Positions 49,203 to 58,942 are shown, counted from the stretch's first letter. The stretch is 64,000 nt of DNA from Bacillota bacterium (GCA_023393235.1 JAEWMH010000046.1:1-64000); one strand, 5' to 3'. Notes: generated from the sequence alone by a model not told the origin. Translations and numbers: made by a program.

Positions 49203-49946
49203 CTACGGCTGCACCGTAGTCTCCACCGCGCCCGTAAAGCCGTGAACGTAATACGGCTCCCGGTTGGAGAGGGTAATCCTCCAGTTGGGAACGAAGCTCT
49301 GCTCTTCGGAATCGTACAGCTGTCCGTGATAGCCCAGCCGGATGTCCGTGATGACGGCTCCCTCCGGGAGATAGTTCTCCGCCAGGCTGCGCACCGCTGC
49401 ATAAGCGGAGATGATCCGCTGGCCGGACTTGTCGGCAGCCTCTACTCCTGATTTTACTTCAACATAGGTTTGTTTGTAACCCGTTATTTCTCCGTTCTCC
49501 GCAAAAAGCTGCACCGTCACATCAAACATCGGCAAATCCCGGTAAATCTGATGGAACAAGAACACGTCCTTCCGCCCATAAGAGGTATCCAGCCGGTACG
49601 CGTCAAAGTGGCGCAGACCGGATTTGCGCTCGATTTCCTTCAAAGTGGAGCGGTTCAGCATGCTGATGAAGCGGATAGGCTGGGACAGCCGGGTCACCTG
49701 GGGATTGCGGAATTCCTCCCGCAGGCTCACATTGATGATCGGCAGCTTGGGTGTTTCCTTCGGGATCTCCGGGATCACCCGGATGCTCTTGCTCTCCAGC
49801 AGCTTCCGCGTTTCGGCCTCCAGATCCGCCGCCTCCTGGTCCGACGCCGCTTGGCTGAAGCGGTCCTCCCACAGCTGGTAGGCCAGGATCAGATTGAGGC
49901 ACAGGAAGGCAAAGATCAATATGGATTTGGCTCTTCTCCAGTCCAT
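49203..49946 (-). CDS. walI: WalK-modulating membrane protein WalI (YycI)
   Basis: 247 residues. One N-terminal transmembrane helix (AKSILIFAFLCLNLILAYQLW) and an extracellular YycI domain (GRKDVFLFHQIYRDLPMFDVTV, VTDIRLGYHGQLYDSEEQSFVPNWRI). With WalH it forms a complex on WalK that tunes kinase activity. Position between walH and walJ is conserved. Confidence 0.93.
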   Translation of the reverse strand: MDWRRAKSILIFAFLCLNLILAYQLWEDRFSQAASDQEAADLEAETRKLLESKSIRVIPEIPKETPKLPIINVSLREEFRNPQVTRLSQPIRFISMLNRSTLKEIERKSGLRHFDAYRLDTSYGRKDVFLFHQIYRDLPMFDVTVQLFAENGEITGYKQTYVEVKSGVEAADKSGQRIISAYAAVRSLAENYLPEGAVITDIRLGYHGQLYDSEEQSFVPNWRITLSNREPYYVHGFTGAVETTVQP

Positions 49947-49962
49947 GACACACCCCGCTTCT

Positions 49963-51255
49963 TTAATTCAGCACGTCAAAGGTGCCGTCCCGCAGCTCCA
50001 CAATCCACTTGGGATGATACACCACCTGCTTCTCCCGCACCTCCGGCTGGTAACCCGGATAGATACGGGCAATGGAGGACGGCCGGCGGTAGGCGGCGAT
50101 TTTGGCATCCAGCTCCGCGCCTCCCGGAAGAATCGCCTGGGCCTTCACCATATTCTTCGTGTCCGGAATCAGAATGGAGCGTTCGTAGGTAGAGACAATC
50201 CCCTTCTGCACCGCTACCTTCATATAGCCGATGGTATCCGTTCCGATATTCATAACCGGAAACCCTTCCAGATATTGGCGGAACAAAAAGGTCTGCGCCC
50301 CCACTGCCACCTTCGGCGTCAGCTGGGAATAGAGATAGGTGCTGTTCCATCCCCCATGCTGGTTTACAAACTGGATCGCCGACAGCAGATTATCGCGCAC
50401 CTCGTTCTTGCTGTCCACCGGCGCCGAGGCCGGATTAGAGAAGACAAACCAATGTTTGTCATTGCGCAGCTGCAGCCCCTTAACACTGTCGGTAATAATC
50501 TGGGTGCCGTCCCGCTCCTGGAGGGACCGGGTCAGGCTGGGGTCCACAAACAAGCTCCGCTTCAACTGTTCAGCGGTATATTGCGTGTACGGCATGGTAA
50601 TCCGGATGGCTGTTAACGGCTCATTCGGCAAATAATAGTCTCCCGACGCCGTATGGTAACGCGGCAGGGATTCCCCCAGCCGCAGCCGCATAGTCAGGTC
50701 GCTGACCGTCACATCAGCTTTGACCGCTTCATACACGGTCAGACTGCTATCGGAAATAAAGAACGTTTTCACATCATCCGAAATCCCGTTGGAATACAGA
50801 TAAATCCGGGTAATCAGCTCATTAGGAGGAAGAGGCTCATCCTTGCTCACCTTCATCAGGCTCTGCAGCACATTCACGGGAACACCCTCCCGGAAGCGCA
50901 TCTCAATGCCTTGGTAATTATCCCGGATCTCATTCCAGTCCATATTGGCCGCCAGCACGTTGGTTTTGCGCAGGCCCCCGAAGCTTCTCTGCTTCAGGAA
51001 ATCGAAGATATTGCGGTAATGGTTGATAAACGGCACCGGATAAAGCACCGTATGGTTTTTTTGACCGTAATGCAGAATGATCTGGTCGGGAAATACCACA
51101 TCCTGCAGCTCCGCAGGGGTCCCCTCCAGAACGGATTCCACATACTTGCCTTGGGGCAGGGGTTCGGGCCGCGGACTGCTGTAGCCCAGAATATAGCTTT
51201 GGATCAGGCTGGCCACCACAAGCAGCGTCAGCAAGAATGATTTGGCCTTCTCCAT
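49963..51255 (-). CDS. walH: WalK-modulating membrane protein WalH (YycH)
   Basis: 430 residues. Single N-terminal transmembrane helix (SFLLTLLVVASLIQSYILGYS) and a large extracellular YycH domain. The start codon overlaps the walK stop by one base (TAATG), so coupled. It regulates WalK through membrane-helix contact. Gene order walR-walK-walH-walI-walJ is as in Bacillus. Confidence 0.93.
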   Translation of the reverse strand: MEKAKSFLLTLLVVASLIQSYILGYSSPRPEPLPQGKYVESVLEGTPAELQDVVFPDQIILHYGQKNHTVLYPVPFINHYRNIFDFLKQRSFGGLRKTNVLAANMDWNEIRDNYQGIEMRFREGVPVNVLQSLMKVSKDEPLPPNELITRIYLYSNGISDDVKTFFISDSSLTVYEAVKADVTVSDLTMRLRLGESLPRYHTASGDYYLPNEPLTAIRITMPYTQYTAEQLKRSLFVDPSLTRSLQERDGTQIITDSVKGLQLRNDKHWFVFSNPASAPVDSKNEVRDNLLSAIQFVNQHGGWNSTYLYSQLTPKVAVGAQTFLFRQYLEGFPVMNIGTDTIGYMKVAVQKGIVSTYERSILIPDTKNMVKAQAILPGGAELDAKIAAYRRPSSIARIYPGYQPEVREKQVVYHPKWIVELRDGTFDVLN

Positions 51256-53156
51256 TACTCTCCCACCCCGCTCTCTTCATGCTTCACCGGCAGTGTAAAA
51301 GCCACTTTTGTTCCTTGGTTCAGCTCCGAATCCAGGGTAATGGTGCCTCCGTGGGCTTTGACAATTTCCCGGGCAATGGACAACCCCAAACCCGTGCCCC
51401 CCATGTTGCGGGAGCGCGCTTTATCTACCCGGTAGAACCGGTCGAAGATGCGGCTCAGGTCTTTTTTGGGAATACCGATGCCGTTGTCCTCCACTTCAAT
51501 CTCCAGCTGTCCGCCATTGTCCTTCAGCCTGGCCCGGATAGCCAGATGCCCGCCGTCTCCCGTGTACTTGATGGAGTTGGACACCAGGTTATCCAGCACC
51601 TGATCGATCTGATCCCGGTCCAACAGCACCTGGCCCACCGCCGGCTCCACATGGATGCCGATCCCGATATGCCGCTGGCGCAGCTGGAAGGAAAAGCGGT
51701 CCGCCACATCCTCCAGCATTTCGCCCACATCGGTCATCCGCTTCTTGAGTCCCGCTTCTTTGGAGTCCAGACGGGACAGGTGGAGCAGGTCCGTCACCAG
51801 ACGGATCATCCGCTCCGATTCGTTGCGGGTGACACCGACGAAGCGTTTGGCCAGCTCCGGCTCCTCCAACGCGCCGTCCTCCAGCGCCTCCAGATAGCTC
51901 TTGATGGTCGTAAGCGGCGTCCGCAGCTCATGGGATACATTGGCCACAAACTCCCGGCGGGACCATTCCAGCTTCTCCTGCTCTGTCACATCCTGCAGCA
52001 CCACGATATTGCCGGAGATTCCCTTCTCCCGGCGGTGGATGGAGGTCACCGACAGGCGCACCTGAAGCTCCTCATCCTCCTCCCGGGAATCCGGAATGGC
52101 GATCAGCTTCACCTGCACCGAATCCTGAGCCTGTAGAAGCTCCGGCTCCCGTGGAATACCCAGGAGGGTGAACAGGTCCATGCCGATGGCCACCTGCTCG
52201 TCGGCCCCCAGCATCTCCTTGGCCCGGGGATTCATGACAATGACCCGGCCCCGGTCGTCCGTGGCCAATACCCCGTCATTCATATTGGTGAGGATGGAGG
52301 TCAGCTTCTCCTTCTCCTCCTCATTAATGGCCAGCGCTTCCTTGAGCCGGGCCGTCATGTTGTTAAAGGCATTACTCAACTGCCCGATCTCGTCCTGCCC
52401 ATACACCCGCACCCTCCGTTCGAAGTCCCCCTCCGCCACCATCGTGGCTTGTTTGGTGATCTCCTTAATGGGACTGGTGATGGTCCCGGACAGAATCGTC
52501 CCCAGCAGCGCCGTCAGTGCCAGTGCAATCAGGGTTCCGGTAATAAAAATCTGGTTGATCCGCGCAATATTGGCGTACAAATCCTCCATGGATTTCACAA
52601 TATAGACGGCCCCGATGACCTTGCCGTCCTTCATCACCGGCCGGGCCAGCATCTTCTTGCGCAGGCCGTCCACATCGGTAATATTGCGCTCCGTCTCCTT
52701 GTTGTTCTGCAGCTGGAGCGCCCGGGTGACCACCTGCTGGGTATTCTTCTGTCCGAGAATGGCCGGGTCCGGCTGGGACATGCTGATGACCTCGCCGTTG
52801 GCATTCAGAATCTGCATCTCCGAGTTGTTGATCTGAAACCAGTCCTTCACCAGCTTATCCAGATCCTCGCGGGATTTCTTCATATCCTCCGGACGGGCGT
52901 CCGGGTCCGTAGAGAGATTCTTCTCGGACACATACTGGGCCAGCAGCATGGCGTCATTGTTCATGGAGTCGGAGAAGTTCTTGGTGAAGGAGCTCTCCAG
53001 GGCATTCACAAAGTACACCCCGATCAGCTGCATGGCAAACAGGATCAGGAGCACATAAATAATGATCAGCTTCAGCTGTACCGTCTTAAAAAACTTTACG
53101 CCTTTCACGCGGCTTTCGCTTCCCTCCCCGGGGCTTGAAGACTTCCTGCTGCCCAC
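51255..53156 (-). CDS. walK: Essential sensor histidine kinase WalK
   Basis: 633 residues. Two membrane helices bracket an extracellular sensor (~35-200), then HAMP, PAS (residues ~270-370), HisKA with FVANVSHELRTPLTTIKSY, and HATPase with NLVSNSIKYT, EVEDNGIGIPKKD and GTGLGLSI. The GTG at 53156 has a weak ribosome-binding site; a GTG at 53108 with GGGAGG upstream is a possible true start. It phosphorylates WalR and controls cell-wall hydrolases. Confidence 0.95.
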   Translation of the reverse strand: MGSRKSSSPGEGSESRVKGVKFFKTVQLKLIIIYVLLILFAMQLIGVYFVNALESSFTKNFSDSMNNDAMLLAQYVSEKNLSTDPDARPEDMKKSREDLDKLVKDWFQINNSEMQILNANGEVISMSQPDPAILGQKNTQQVVTRALQLQNNKETERNITDVDGLRKKMLARPVMKDGKVIGAVYIVKSMEDLYANIARINQIFITGTLIALALTALLGTILSGTITSPIKEITKQATMVAEGDFERRVRVYGQDEIGQLSNAFNNMTARLKEALAINEEEKEKLTSILTNMNDGVLATDDRGRVIVMNPRAKEMLGADEQVAIGMDLFTLLGIPREPELLQAQDSVQVKLIAIPDSREEDEELQVRLSVTSIHRREKGISGNIVVLQDVTEQEKLEWSRREFVANVSHELRTPLTTIKSYLEALEDGALEEPELAKRFVGVTRNESERMIRLVTDLLHLSRLDSKEAGLKKRMTDVGEMLEDVADRFSFQLRQRHIGIGIHVEPAVGQVLLDRDQIDQVLDNLVSNSIKYTGDGGHLAIRARLKDNGGQLEIEVEDNGIGIPKKDLSRIFDRFYRVDKARSRNMGGTGLGLSIAREIVKAHGGTITLDSELNQGTKVAFTLPVKHEESGVGE

Positions 53157-53198
53157 ATGCCAAGCTTGCCGTTATCGAGCTGCACCAATTGCAGCACC

Positions 53199-53906
53199 TT
53201 ACCGCACGGCGGGATTGCGCATCACATACCCCAGTCCCCGCCGGGTCGTAATATATTCGGGGCGGCTGGGGTCATCCTCCAGCTTCTCCCGCAAGCGCCG
53301 GATAGTTACGTCCACCGTACGCACATCGCCGTAATAATCGTAGCCCCATACCGCCTGGAGCAGATGCTCCCGGGTCATTACCTTGCCGCAGTTGCGGGCC
53401 ATGTAATAGACCAGCTCGAACTCCCGGTGGGTCAGGTCCAGCACCTCGCCGTTTTTGTACACCACGAACATCTCCGGGTCAATCTGCAGATTGTGGATCC
53501 GCAGACCCTGGGCAGCCGATGCCTCCTGAACCTGGGCAGCTGCATTGGTCCTCCGCAGATGCGCCTTCACCCGGGCCAGCAGCTCACGGGTGCTGAAGGG
53601 CTTGGTGACGTAATCATCCGCCCCCAGCTCCAAGCCCAGCACCTTATCTACCTCGGAATCCTTGGCGGTCAGCATAATAATGGGCGTGTTCTTCCGTGCC
53701 CGGACCTCCCTGCATACATCCAGACCATCCTTCAAGGGCAGCATCAGGTCCAGCAGGATCAGATCATGGTCCTCCGACAGTGCAGCCTCCACCGCCATCA
53801 CCCCGTCATAAGCGCAGGTAACGGCGTAGCCTTCTTTTTCCAGATTAAACTTTAATATATCCGCAATGGGCTGTTCATCATCCACAACCAATATCCGTCC
53901 GTTCAT
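53199..53906 (-). CDS. walR: Essential response regulator WalR
   Basis: 235 residues; ATG at 53906 with GGGAGGA upstream. Receiver with ILLDLMLPLKDGL (phospho-Asp), KDSEVDKVLGLELGADDYVTKPF, and an OmpR-type winged helix (TREHLLQAVWGYDYYGDVRTVDVTIRRLREKLE, read in parts). Controls autolysin and wall-remodelling genes; the adjacent M23 peptidase gene is a plausible target. Confidence 0.96.
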   Translation of the reverse strand: MNGRILVVDDEQPIADILKFNLEKEGYAVTCAYDGVMAVEAALSEDHDLILLDLMLPLKDGLDVCREVRARKNTPIIMLTAKDSEVDKVLGLELGADDYVTKPFSTRELLARVKAHLRRTNAAAQVQEASAAQGLRIHNLQIDPEMFVVYKNGEVLDLTHREFELVYYMARNCGKVMTREHLLQAVWGYDYYGDVRTVDVTIRRLREKLEDDPSRPEYITTRRGLGYVMRNPAVR

Positions 53907-54049
53907 AGGGTTCCTCCCGGGCGTCGCGCCCGCTTCTGTAGTCCTTCTTCCATTCTACCAAAACCGGGGGTCAAAGTGGAGTTTACACCGGAAAAACTCC
54001 AGTGTCCCCGTTTCACCTGATGGAATCAGGGGTAAAATTTGGGAGATGC

Positions 54050-54096
54050 AAAAAAAGGGCTCCAGCCGGATACCAATTGGTTCCAGCCGCGCCCCC
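54050..54096 (-). terminator. Terminator of the M23 peptidase gene
   Basis: Minus-strand imperfect hairpin around GGAACCAATTGG with outer GGCTGGA/GCCGGATA-like arms, followed by seven T. Confidence 0.7.
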
Positions 54097-54113
54097 ATGT
54101 TTGTGTGTATAGC

Positions 54114-55790
54114 TTAGCGGTTTAAATATTTCAACGGATTCTCTACGGTTCCGTTCTTAATAACCTCAAAGTGCAGGTGGGTGCCGGTGGAATCCCCGGT
54201 GCTGCCCATAATGCCGATTTTCTCGCCCTTCTCCACGATCTGGCCTACCTTCACGCTGTAGGAGCTCAGATGCCCGTAGAGGGTCTTGTAGCCGTTCAAA
54301 TGATTGATGATGACATGATTGCCGTAATCGGATTTGTAGCCGACATATTCCACCTTGCCGTTATCCGAGGACATAATGGATTTGTTGCCGGTCAGATCCA
54401 CACCCTTGTGCAGCTTACCCCATCTGTAGCCGAAGCCGCTGGAGATGCTGGAGCTGAGGACCGGCCAGGCGAACTTGCCTGTGCCCTCGCCCAGAATCAC
54501 CTTGGTTCCCTTGCGGGCCTTGGCCTTCACAGGCTGCTGCAGAATTTCCTCGTTGAGCATTTCTTCTTCCATCCACTTGCCGTTTACCTTGGTCACCAGG
54601 AAGGTGACGTTCTTCAAGCCGTTTTTGCCCGGGGAGATCGTCTGGATAATCCCCGCACGCATATTGTCGTCCAGCTCATAATCGGTATCGTACTGGATCT
54701 CCTGGCTCTCTACAACCTTCTCCACCGTCTTCACGGATAAGGTAGGCTGCAGCACCGTCAGGTCCAGCACTTGGCCGATCTTCAGCTTGTCGTCCACGAT
54801 CCAGGCATTGTTCTCATAGATCACCTGGCGGGAAATATTGAATTTCTTGGCGATGAGGGAAATGCTGTCCCCCTTCTCCACGGTATATTTGGTCGGCTGA
54901 ACATCACCCGTCTCCAGCTTGGCCAGAAGCTCTTCGGGCTTCACCAGCTGGGAGGGGTCAATATCCTTCTGCTTCATTTCCACCTGCTGTACAAATTCTA
55001 CCTCTTGCACCTCGGATTCACCGGGGCTCAAGGTTTTGGCTTCAGTAGAAAGGATGCTGACGCGCCCCTTCTCTGCCTGCTGCTTCTCGGCTACTGCCGC
55101 TCCGCCATGATTGGCCTTGATCTGGGCCAGCAGCTGATCCGCCGTATCCGTGTCCTTCACAATACCTACGGGCTTGCCGTCAACCACAAGCTCTACCCCT
55201 ACTGCATGGGAGGTAAGCATCTGGTCCAGCATAGCCAAAGCGGCGGCATCATCGGATTCGCCTTTGTAAGCCTTTTCACTCTTCAATACGATCTCATCGG
55301 TATTCAAGACCATATGAACATTAGGATTTTCCTGCTGAACCTGGTTGTACTTGGTAATTTTGAATTCGTCTACCACCTGCGGGTTGCTTACGGTGCCGGC
55401 GTATTGATCCTTTACATATACATGGAATATGTCGTATGTATTGGCTGCTACGTATTGCTGGTAGCCCAATGTTCCCGTCCAGATGACAGCTCCCAGCGCG
55501 ATAGTCCCTGCTATGTGCACCCGGTACTTCTTCAGTTGGCTAAACCCGCCATGGGCGGCTTCCGCCGATTGCTTCTTCACTCTGGCTCCGCCAAGCGACA
55601 ATGTCTGGCCTGCTTTAAGCGACCGTTCCTTCACCGACATCAGCCATTCTTGAGTGTTAATCCTATGCAGTAAGGCGCTCCATGCCGGTTTGGCTGCGCC
55701 AGGCTTTACTTTCTCTTTTAACGGCTTGCCCCAGGATTTCACCTGCGACAGCCGTTCCAAGAACCATTTCTTCATCTTGAAACCTGTCAT
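54114..55790 (-). CDS. Membrane-anchored M23 peptidase with LysM and G5 domains
   Basis: 558 residues from the ATG at 55790, with AGAGGAG 6 bases upstream. A cytoplasmic N-terminus, one transmembrane helix (VHIAGTIALGAVIWTGTLGYQ), a LysM (TKYTVEKGDSISLIAKKFNISR), a G5 domain (VVESQEIQYDTDYELDDNMRAG) and a C-terminal M23 domain with HKGVDLTG and HLHFEV zinc/catalytic residues. Probably a wall endopeptidase. Next to walRK in this group, consistent with WalR control. Confidence 0.92.
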   Translation of the reverse strand: MTGFKMKKWFLERLSQVKSWGKPLKEKVKPGAAKPAWSALLHRINTQEWLMSVKERSLKAGQTLSLGGARVKKQSAEAAHGGFSQLKKYRVHIAGTIALGAVIWTGTLGYQQYVAANTYDIFHVYVKDQYAGTVSNPQVVDEFKITKYNQVQQENPNVHMVLNTDEIVLKSEKAYKGESDDAAALAMLDQMLTSHAVGVELVVDGKPVGIVKDTDTADQLLAQIKANHGGAAVAEKQQAEKGRVSILSTEAKTLSPGESEVQEVEFVQQVEMKQKDIDPSQLVKPEELLAKLETGDVQPTKYTVEKGDSISLIAKKFNISRQVIYENNAWIVDDKLKIGQVLDLTVLQPTLSVKTVEKVVESQEIQYDTDYELDDNMRAGIIQTISPGKNGLKNVTFLVTKVNGKWMEEEMLNEEILQQPVKAKARKGTKVILGEGTGKFAWPVLSSSISSGFGYRWGKLHKGVDLTGNKSIMSSDNGKVEYVGYKSDYGNHVIINHLNGYKTLYGHLSSYSVKVGQIVEKGEKIGIMGSTGDSTGTHLHFEVIKNGTVENPLKYLNR

Positions 55791-56037
55791 GATGGACTCC
55801 TCTTCAGCCAATTCTAGAAAAGTGCAAGGACCTCTCCGGCCCTCTTCGTGTCTTTTCCGATGTATCTGCGAACTTCTTCACGGCAGCAAGCGACAAGAAT
55901 CTGAGTCAAAATCATACCTTTACCAATTTACCACAGTATGATTTGCGATTTCAACCACATTTGTCACAGTTTCTGTGTTTGCGCTTACATGATTTTCGCA
56001 GACCAGCTGAGGCTGATCCGTCCTTCTTCCGGCGGTG

Positions 56038-56799
56038 TCACTGGTATTTCTCCAGAATCGCCACCACCTGCTTATACTCCTCCTGAGTCAGATGCCTGCG
56101 GATAATTTTGTCCAATTGCACCAGCTCTTCCTGGGTAATCCCGTTCTCCATCAGCTGCGAGATAGACTGCACCTCCGCTGCAGGCAGCTTGGAGACCAGG
56201 AGCGTAAACAGCTTCACCTTGTCGTCATTGGACATATTATCCTTCGTGGAGGACAAAAAATCCGAAGAGAACAGTGTTTTCTCCTGCTCCCCTGTTCCGC
56301 CGGACTGGGCCCCTTGGGCGCTGCCCGATTGGCTCCATACCGGCAGGGCATCCGCCATACCGCCGGACCCCGAAGCTCCGCTGTTTATGCTCCCCTCCTT
56401 CTCCTCCCGGCTGGAGATTGCGCCGCCTGCTCCGCCTGATGCCGCCCCTCCGGTACCATTCGGCTGCTGCAGGTTTGTGCCGCTTCCCGTAGTCCCGGAC
56501 GGCTTGCCTGCAACACCTTCAGTCCCCGAATTTGCGGAGCCCACCGGCGTAAGGCCACTGCCTCCGTATACCGGCTTGTCATCTTTTGCGGACACGGATT
56601 GATTCATTATATTCAGCCCGGTGCCCATATTTTCCACAAAGTCCAAAAATCCGATACTCTGCATGTCCCCACCGATCTGGTAATGGGCCAGCACCTTCTC
56701 CAGATAGGTGCCCACTGCCGTCCAGGTGGCGTATATGGTGACTGCCGCAATAAAAACTGCCGCCACTGCCATCTTTGTCAACCAACCCAATATCTTCAT
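56038..56799 (-). CDS. Membrane protein of unknown function, Gly/Ser-rich
   Basis: 253 residues; ATG at 56799 with AGGAGG upstream. One N-terminal transmembrane helix (MAVAAVFIAAVTIYATWTAVGTYL); a low-complexity middle (~75-165) rich in Gly, Ser and Thr; and a helical C-terminus (VKLFTLLVSKLPAAEVQSISQLMENGITQEELVQLD). Exported C-terminus expected. Lies between purA and the M23 gene, a place occupied by similar proteins in Paenibacillus. Not recognised. Confidence 0.75.
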   Translation of the reverse strand: MKILGWLTKMAVAAVFIAAVTIYATWTAVGTYLEKVLAHYQIGGDMQSIGFLDFVENMGTGLNIMNQSVSAKDDKPVYGGSGLTPVGSANSGTEGVAGKPSGTTGSGTNLQQPNGTGGAASGGAGGAISSREEKEGSINSGASGSGGMADALPVWSQSGSAQGAQSGGTGEQEKTLFSSDFLSSTKDNMSNDDKVKLFTLLVSKLPAAEVQSISQLMENGITQEELVQLDKIIRRHLTQEEYKQVVAILEKYQ

Positions 56800-56903
56800 C
56801 CATAATCCTCCTGCCCGGCCTGTCCTATAGACGCATGAAGACGCATGTGCAAGCCTACTTCATTAAGTATGTCCGGAAAAAGGTCGTCTTAATGCCGCCA
56901 ATG

Positions 56904-56940
56904 GAAAAAATCCCCGCCAGCATTGGGCTGACGGGGATTC
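56904..56940 (-). terminator. Terminator of purA
   Basis: Minus-strand stem AATCCCCG-CAG / CTG-CGGGGATT with a short loop, followed by six T. Confidence 0.88.
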
Positions 56941-56961
56941 TTGTAGCAGGATCGTATGGGT

Positions 56962-58245
56962 TTAGTAAACGGGCAGCACTTGGTTGGTTTGCTCCCGGTT
57001 GCGTCCGACGGAGAAGATGGCGATGGGAATGCCGGTGAGCTCGGATACGCGCTCCACATAGCGGCGGGTGGTAGCGGGAAGATCCTCCAGGCGGCGGACG
57101 CCGGTAATGTCCTCACTCCAGCCGGGCAGCTCCTCATACACGGCTTCGCATTCGTCCAGCATCTTGAGGCTGGCCGGGTAATAATCGATGACTTCGCCCC
57201 GGAACTTGTAGCCGGTACAGATCTTGACGGTCTCCAGGCCGGTAAGCACGTCCAGGGAGTTCAGGGACAGGCCGGTAATGCCGCTGACACGGCGGGCATG
57301 GCGCACCACTACACTGTCAAACCAGCCGACACGGCGGGGGCGTCCGGTAACGGTGCCGTATTCAAAGCCCGCTTCGCGGATGCGGTCGCCGATAGGGTTG
57401 TTCTGCTCCGTCGGGAACGGACCGTCGCCCACACGGGTGGTGTAGGCCTTGGCTACGCCGATAATCTGGTGGATCTTGGTGGGCCCTACGCCTGCACCGA
57501 TACAAACGCCGCCGGCAGACGGATTGGAGGAGGTTACGAAGGGATATGTACCATGGTCGATATCCAGCATAACCCCTTGGGCTCCCTCGAAGAGCACTTT
57601 TTTGCCCGCGTCAATGCTGTCGTTCAGGACAACGGAGGTATCTGTCACGTAAGGGCGCAGCACTTCGGCGTATTCCAGGTATTCCTTCAGGATGGAATCG
57701 GCATTCAAACCCTTGCCGCCATACACTTGTTCAATAATATGGTTTTTCTCACCCACCAAACGGCGGAGCTTGGCCTCGAATTCCTCAGGGTCCATCAGGT
57801 CCGCGATACGGATGCCGCTTCTGGCGGCTTTGTCCATATAAGCCGGGCCGATGCCCTTGCGGGTGGTGCCGATTTTGCTGTCGCCCTTGCGGTCCTCTTC
57901 CAGTCCGTCCAAGAGCAGATGATACGGCATAATCACATGGGCTCTGTCGCTGATGCGCAGATTTTTGGTGGAAAAGCCGCTGTCATGGATATATTGGATT
58001 TCGTCGATCAGGGCAGCCGGGTTCAGCACCATGCCGTTGCCGATGACGCAAATCTTGTCGTTATAAAAAACTCCAGAGGGAATCATCTGCAGCTTGTATT
58101 TTTTGTTATCGATGAGTATGGTATGGCCGGCATTGTTCCCCCCTTGGTAGCGGGCGACGACCTCTGCCTGCTCAGCCAAAAAGTCGGTAATCTTGCCTTT
58201 TCCCTCGTCTCCCCATTGAGTGCCGACAACAACAACTGTGGACAT
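56962..58245 (-). CDS. purA: Adenylosuccinate synthase
   Basis: 427 residues from the ATG at 58245, with GAAGGGG upstream. VVVVGTQWGDEGKGKITDFLAE (P-loop-like GDEGKGK), GNNAGHTI, and TTRKGIGPAYMDKAARSGIR, GAQGVMLDIDHGTYPFVTSS are all signature blocks. Converts IMP and aspartate to adenylosuccinate with GTP in AMP synthesis. Its promoter has a PurR box (58416-58428). Normal length. Confidence 0.97.
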   Translation of the reverse strand: MSTVVVVGTQWGDEGKGKITDFLAEQAEVVARYQGGNNAGHTILIDNKKYKLQMIPSGVFYNDKICVIGNGMVLNPAALIDEIQYIHDSGFSTKNLRISDRAHVIMPYHLLLDGLEEDRKGDSKIGTTRKGIGPAYMDKAARSGIRIADLMDPEEFEAKLRRLVGEKNHIIEQVYGGKGLNADSILKEYLEYAEVLRPYVTDTSVVLNDSIDAGKKVLFEGAQGVMLDIDHGTYPFVTSSNPSAGGVCIGAGVGPTKIHQIIGVAKAYTTRVGDGPFPTEQNNPIGDRIREAGFEYGTVTGRPRRVGWFDSVVVRHARRVSGITGLSLNSLDVLTGLETVKICTGYKFRGEVIDYYPASLKMLDECEAVYEELPGWSEDITGVRRLEDLPATTRRYVERVSELTGIPIAIFSVGRNREQTNQVLPVY

Positions 58246-58354
58246 GCGCAAAAACCCCTTCCGGTGAATTGGTACACCGCATAGTAGCCGCCCTATTGCT
58301 AGCGTATCCATCCGAAGCAGCGCCTGCTCCGCAAACGCTTAAGGCGGCATATCC

Positions 58355-58428
58355 AGTGTATCAGTCCGCTAAAGCAAAGTCAACGAAAACGAACGATGGG
58401 TTAGGACTAGCTGCGATTGTTCGGATAT
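58355..58428 (-). promoter_or_regulatory. purA promoter with PurR boxes
   Basis: Minus strand: -35 TTGACT (58383-58378), 17-base spacer, -10 TACACT (58360-58355). Upstream, ATATCCGAACAAT (58428-58416) fits the B. subtilis PurBox AWWWCCGAACWWT fully. A weak second box in the opposite orientation is at 58385-58397. Confidence 0.7.
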
Positions 58429-58488
58429 CAGCCATATTTGGAGAGCATTAGTCGGCTTGTCCATACTTACTTCTGCGTTTTGTTTAAC

Positions 58489-58497
58489 ATTGTGAAT
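58489..58497. other. Single DnaA box
   Basis: TGTGAATAA (TTATTCACA on the other strand) in the gap between purA and the BlaI-like gene. Alone it is weak evidence. Confidence 0.4.
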
Positions 58498-58612
58498 AAA
58501 GCTCCAAGCATATATCTGTGTTTTAACACACCTGTACCTTCTTGATGGCCGCTTCGCTTTTTGTGAAAGACGCCCTGTCCTCCTCTGCTTTCATCCGTGG
58601 GCGGCTTGGTTT

Positions 58613-58800
58613 CCTAACGGCGGTGAGAGACGCTATTTGCCCCAAAACACGGGGGTGGCAAAATCTAACGGAAGCAGGAGACGCTATTCGGCTAAAAAGG
58701 GGCTTGCAGCGGGATTATTTGCCCAATAGCGGCTCTGGACGCCGTTAGATTTTTTGAAGAGGTGTTTTTGCTGAAATAAAGGCTTACACCGCCGTTAGGA
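58613..58800. repeat. Four-unit CTAACGG…GCTATT repeat cluster (F-F-R-R), locus 2
   Basis: Units CCTAACGGCGGTGAGAGACG (58613-58640 in full) and CTAACGGAAGCAGGAGACG (58664-58691) lie on the plus strand, and two inverted units at 58724-58749 and 58769-58800 read CTAACGGCGTCCAGAGCCG and CCTAACGGCGGTGTAAGCC on the minus strand. Each is followed by CTATT or TTTATT. Same layout as 4387-4574. Nothing coding was seen in 58429-58870. Confidence 0.75.
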
Positions 58801-58871
58801 TTGCCCGTTCGGTCCGTTTGTCCGTTCCGTCCCGTCCGGTAGGTCTGGTACGGTCCGGTCCAGATGAAGGT

Positions 58872-58923
58872 TTGACAGCATAGGATTACAAGCGTAATAT
58901 GGACTGTGATTACATGTGTAATC
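58872..58923 (+). promoter_or_regulatory. Promoter with two BlaI/MecI-type operators
   Basis: -35 TTGACA (58872-58877), 17-base spacer, -10 TAATAT (58895-58900). Operator GATTACA-AG-CGTAATA (58884-58899) covers the spacer and -10. GATTACATGTGTAATC (58908-58923) is a perfect dyad containing TACA-TG-TGTA, the BlaI/MecI core. Strong autoregulation expected. Confidence 0.85.
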
Positions 58924-58942
58924 CTATCGAGGAGGTTGTCCC

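Noticed and set aside
55791..56037. Possible c-di-AMP (ydaO-type) riboswitch before the M23 peptidase gene
   Set aside because: Such riboswitches often precede wall-hydrolase genes, but I could not find the expected conserved segments or an overlapping terminator here.
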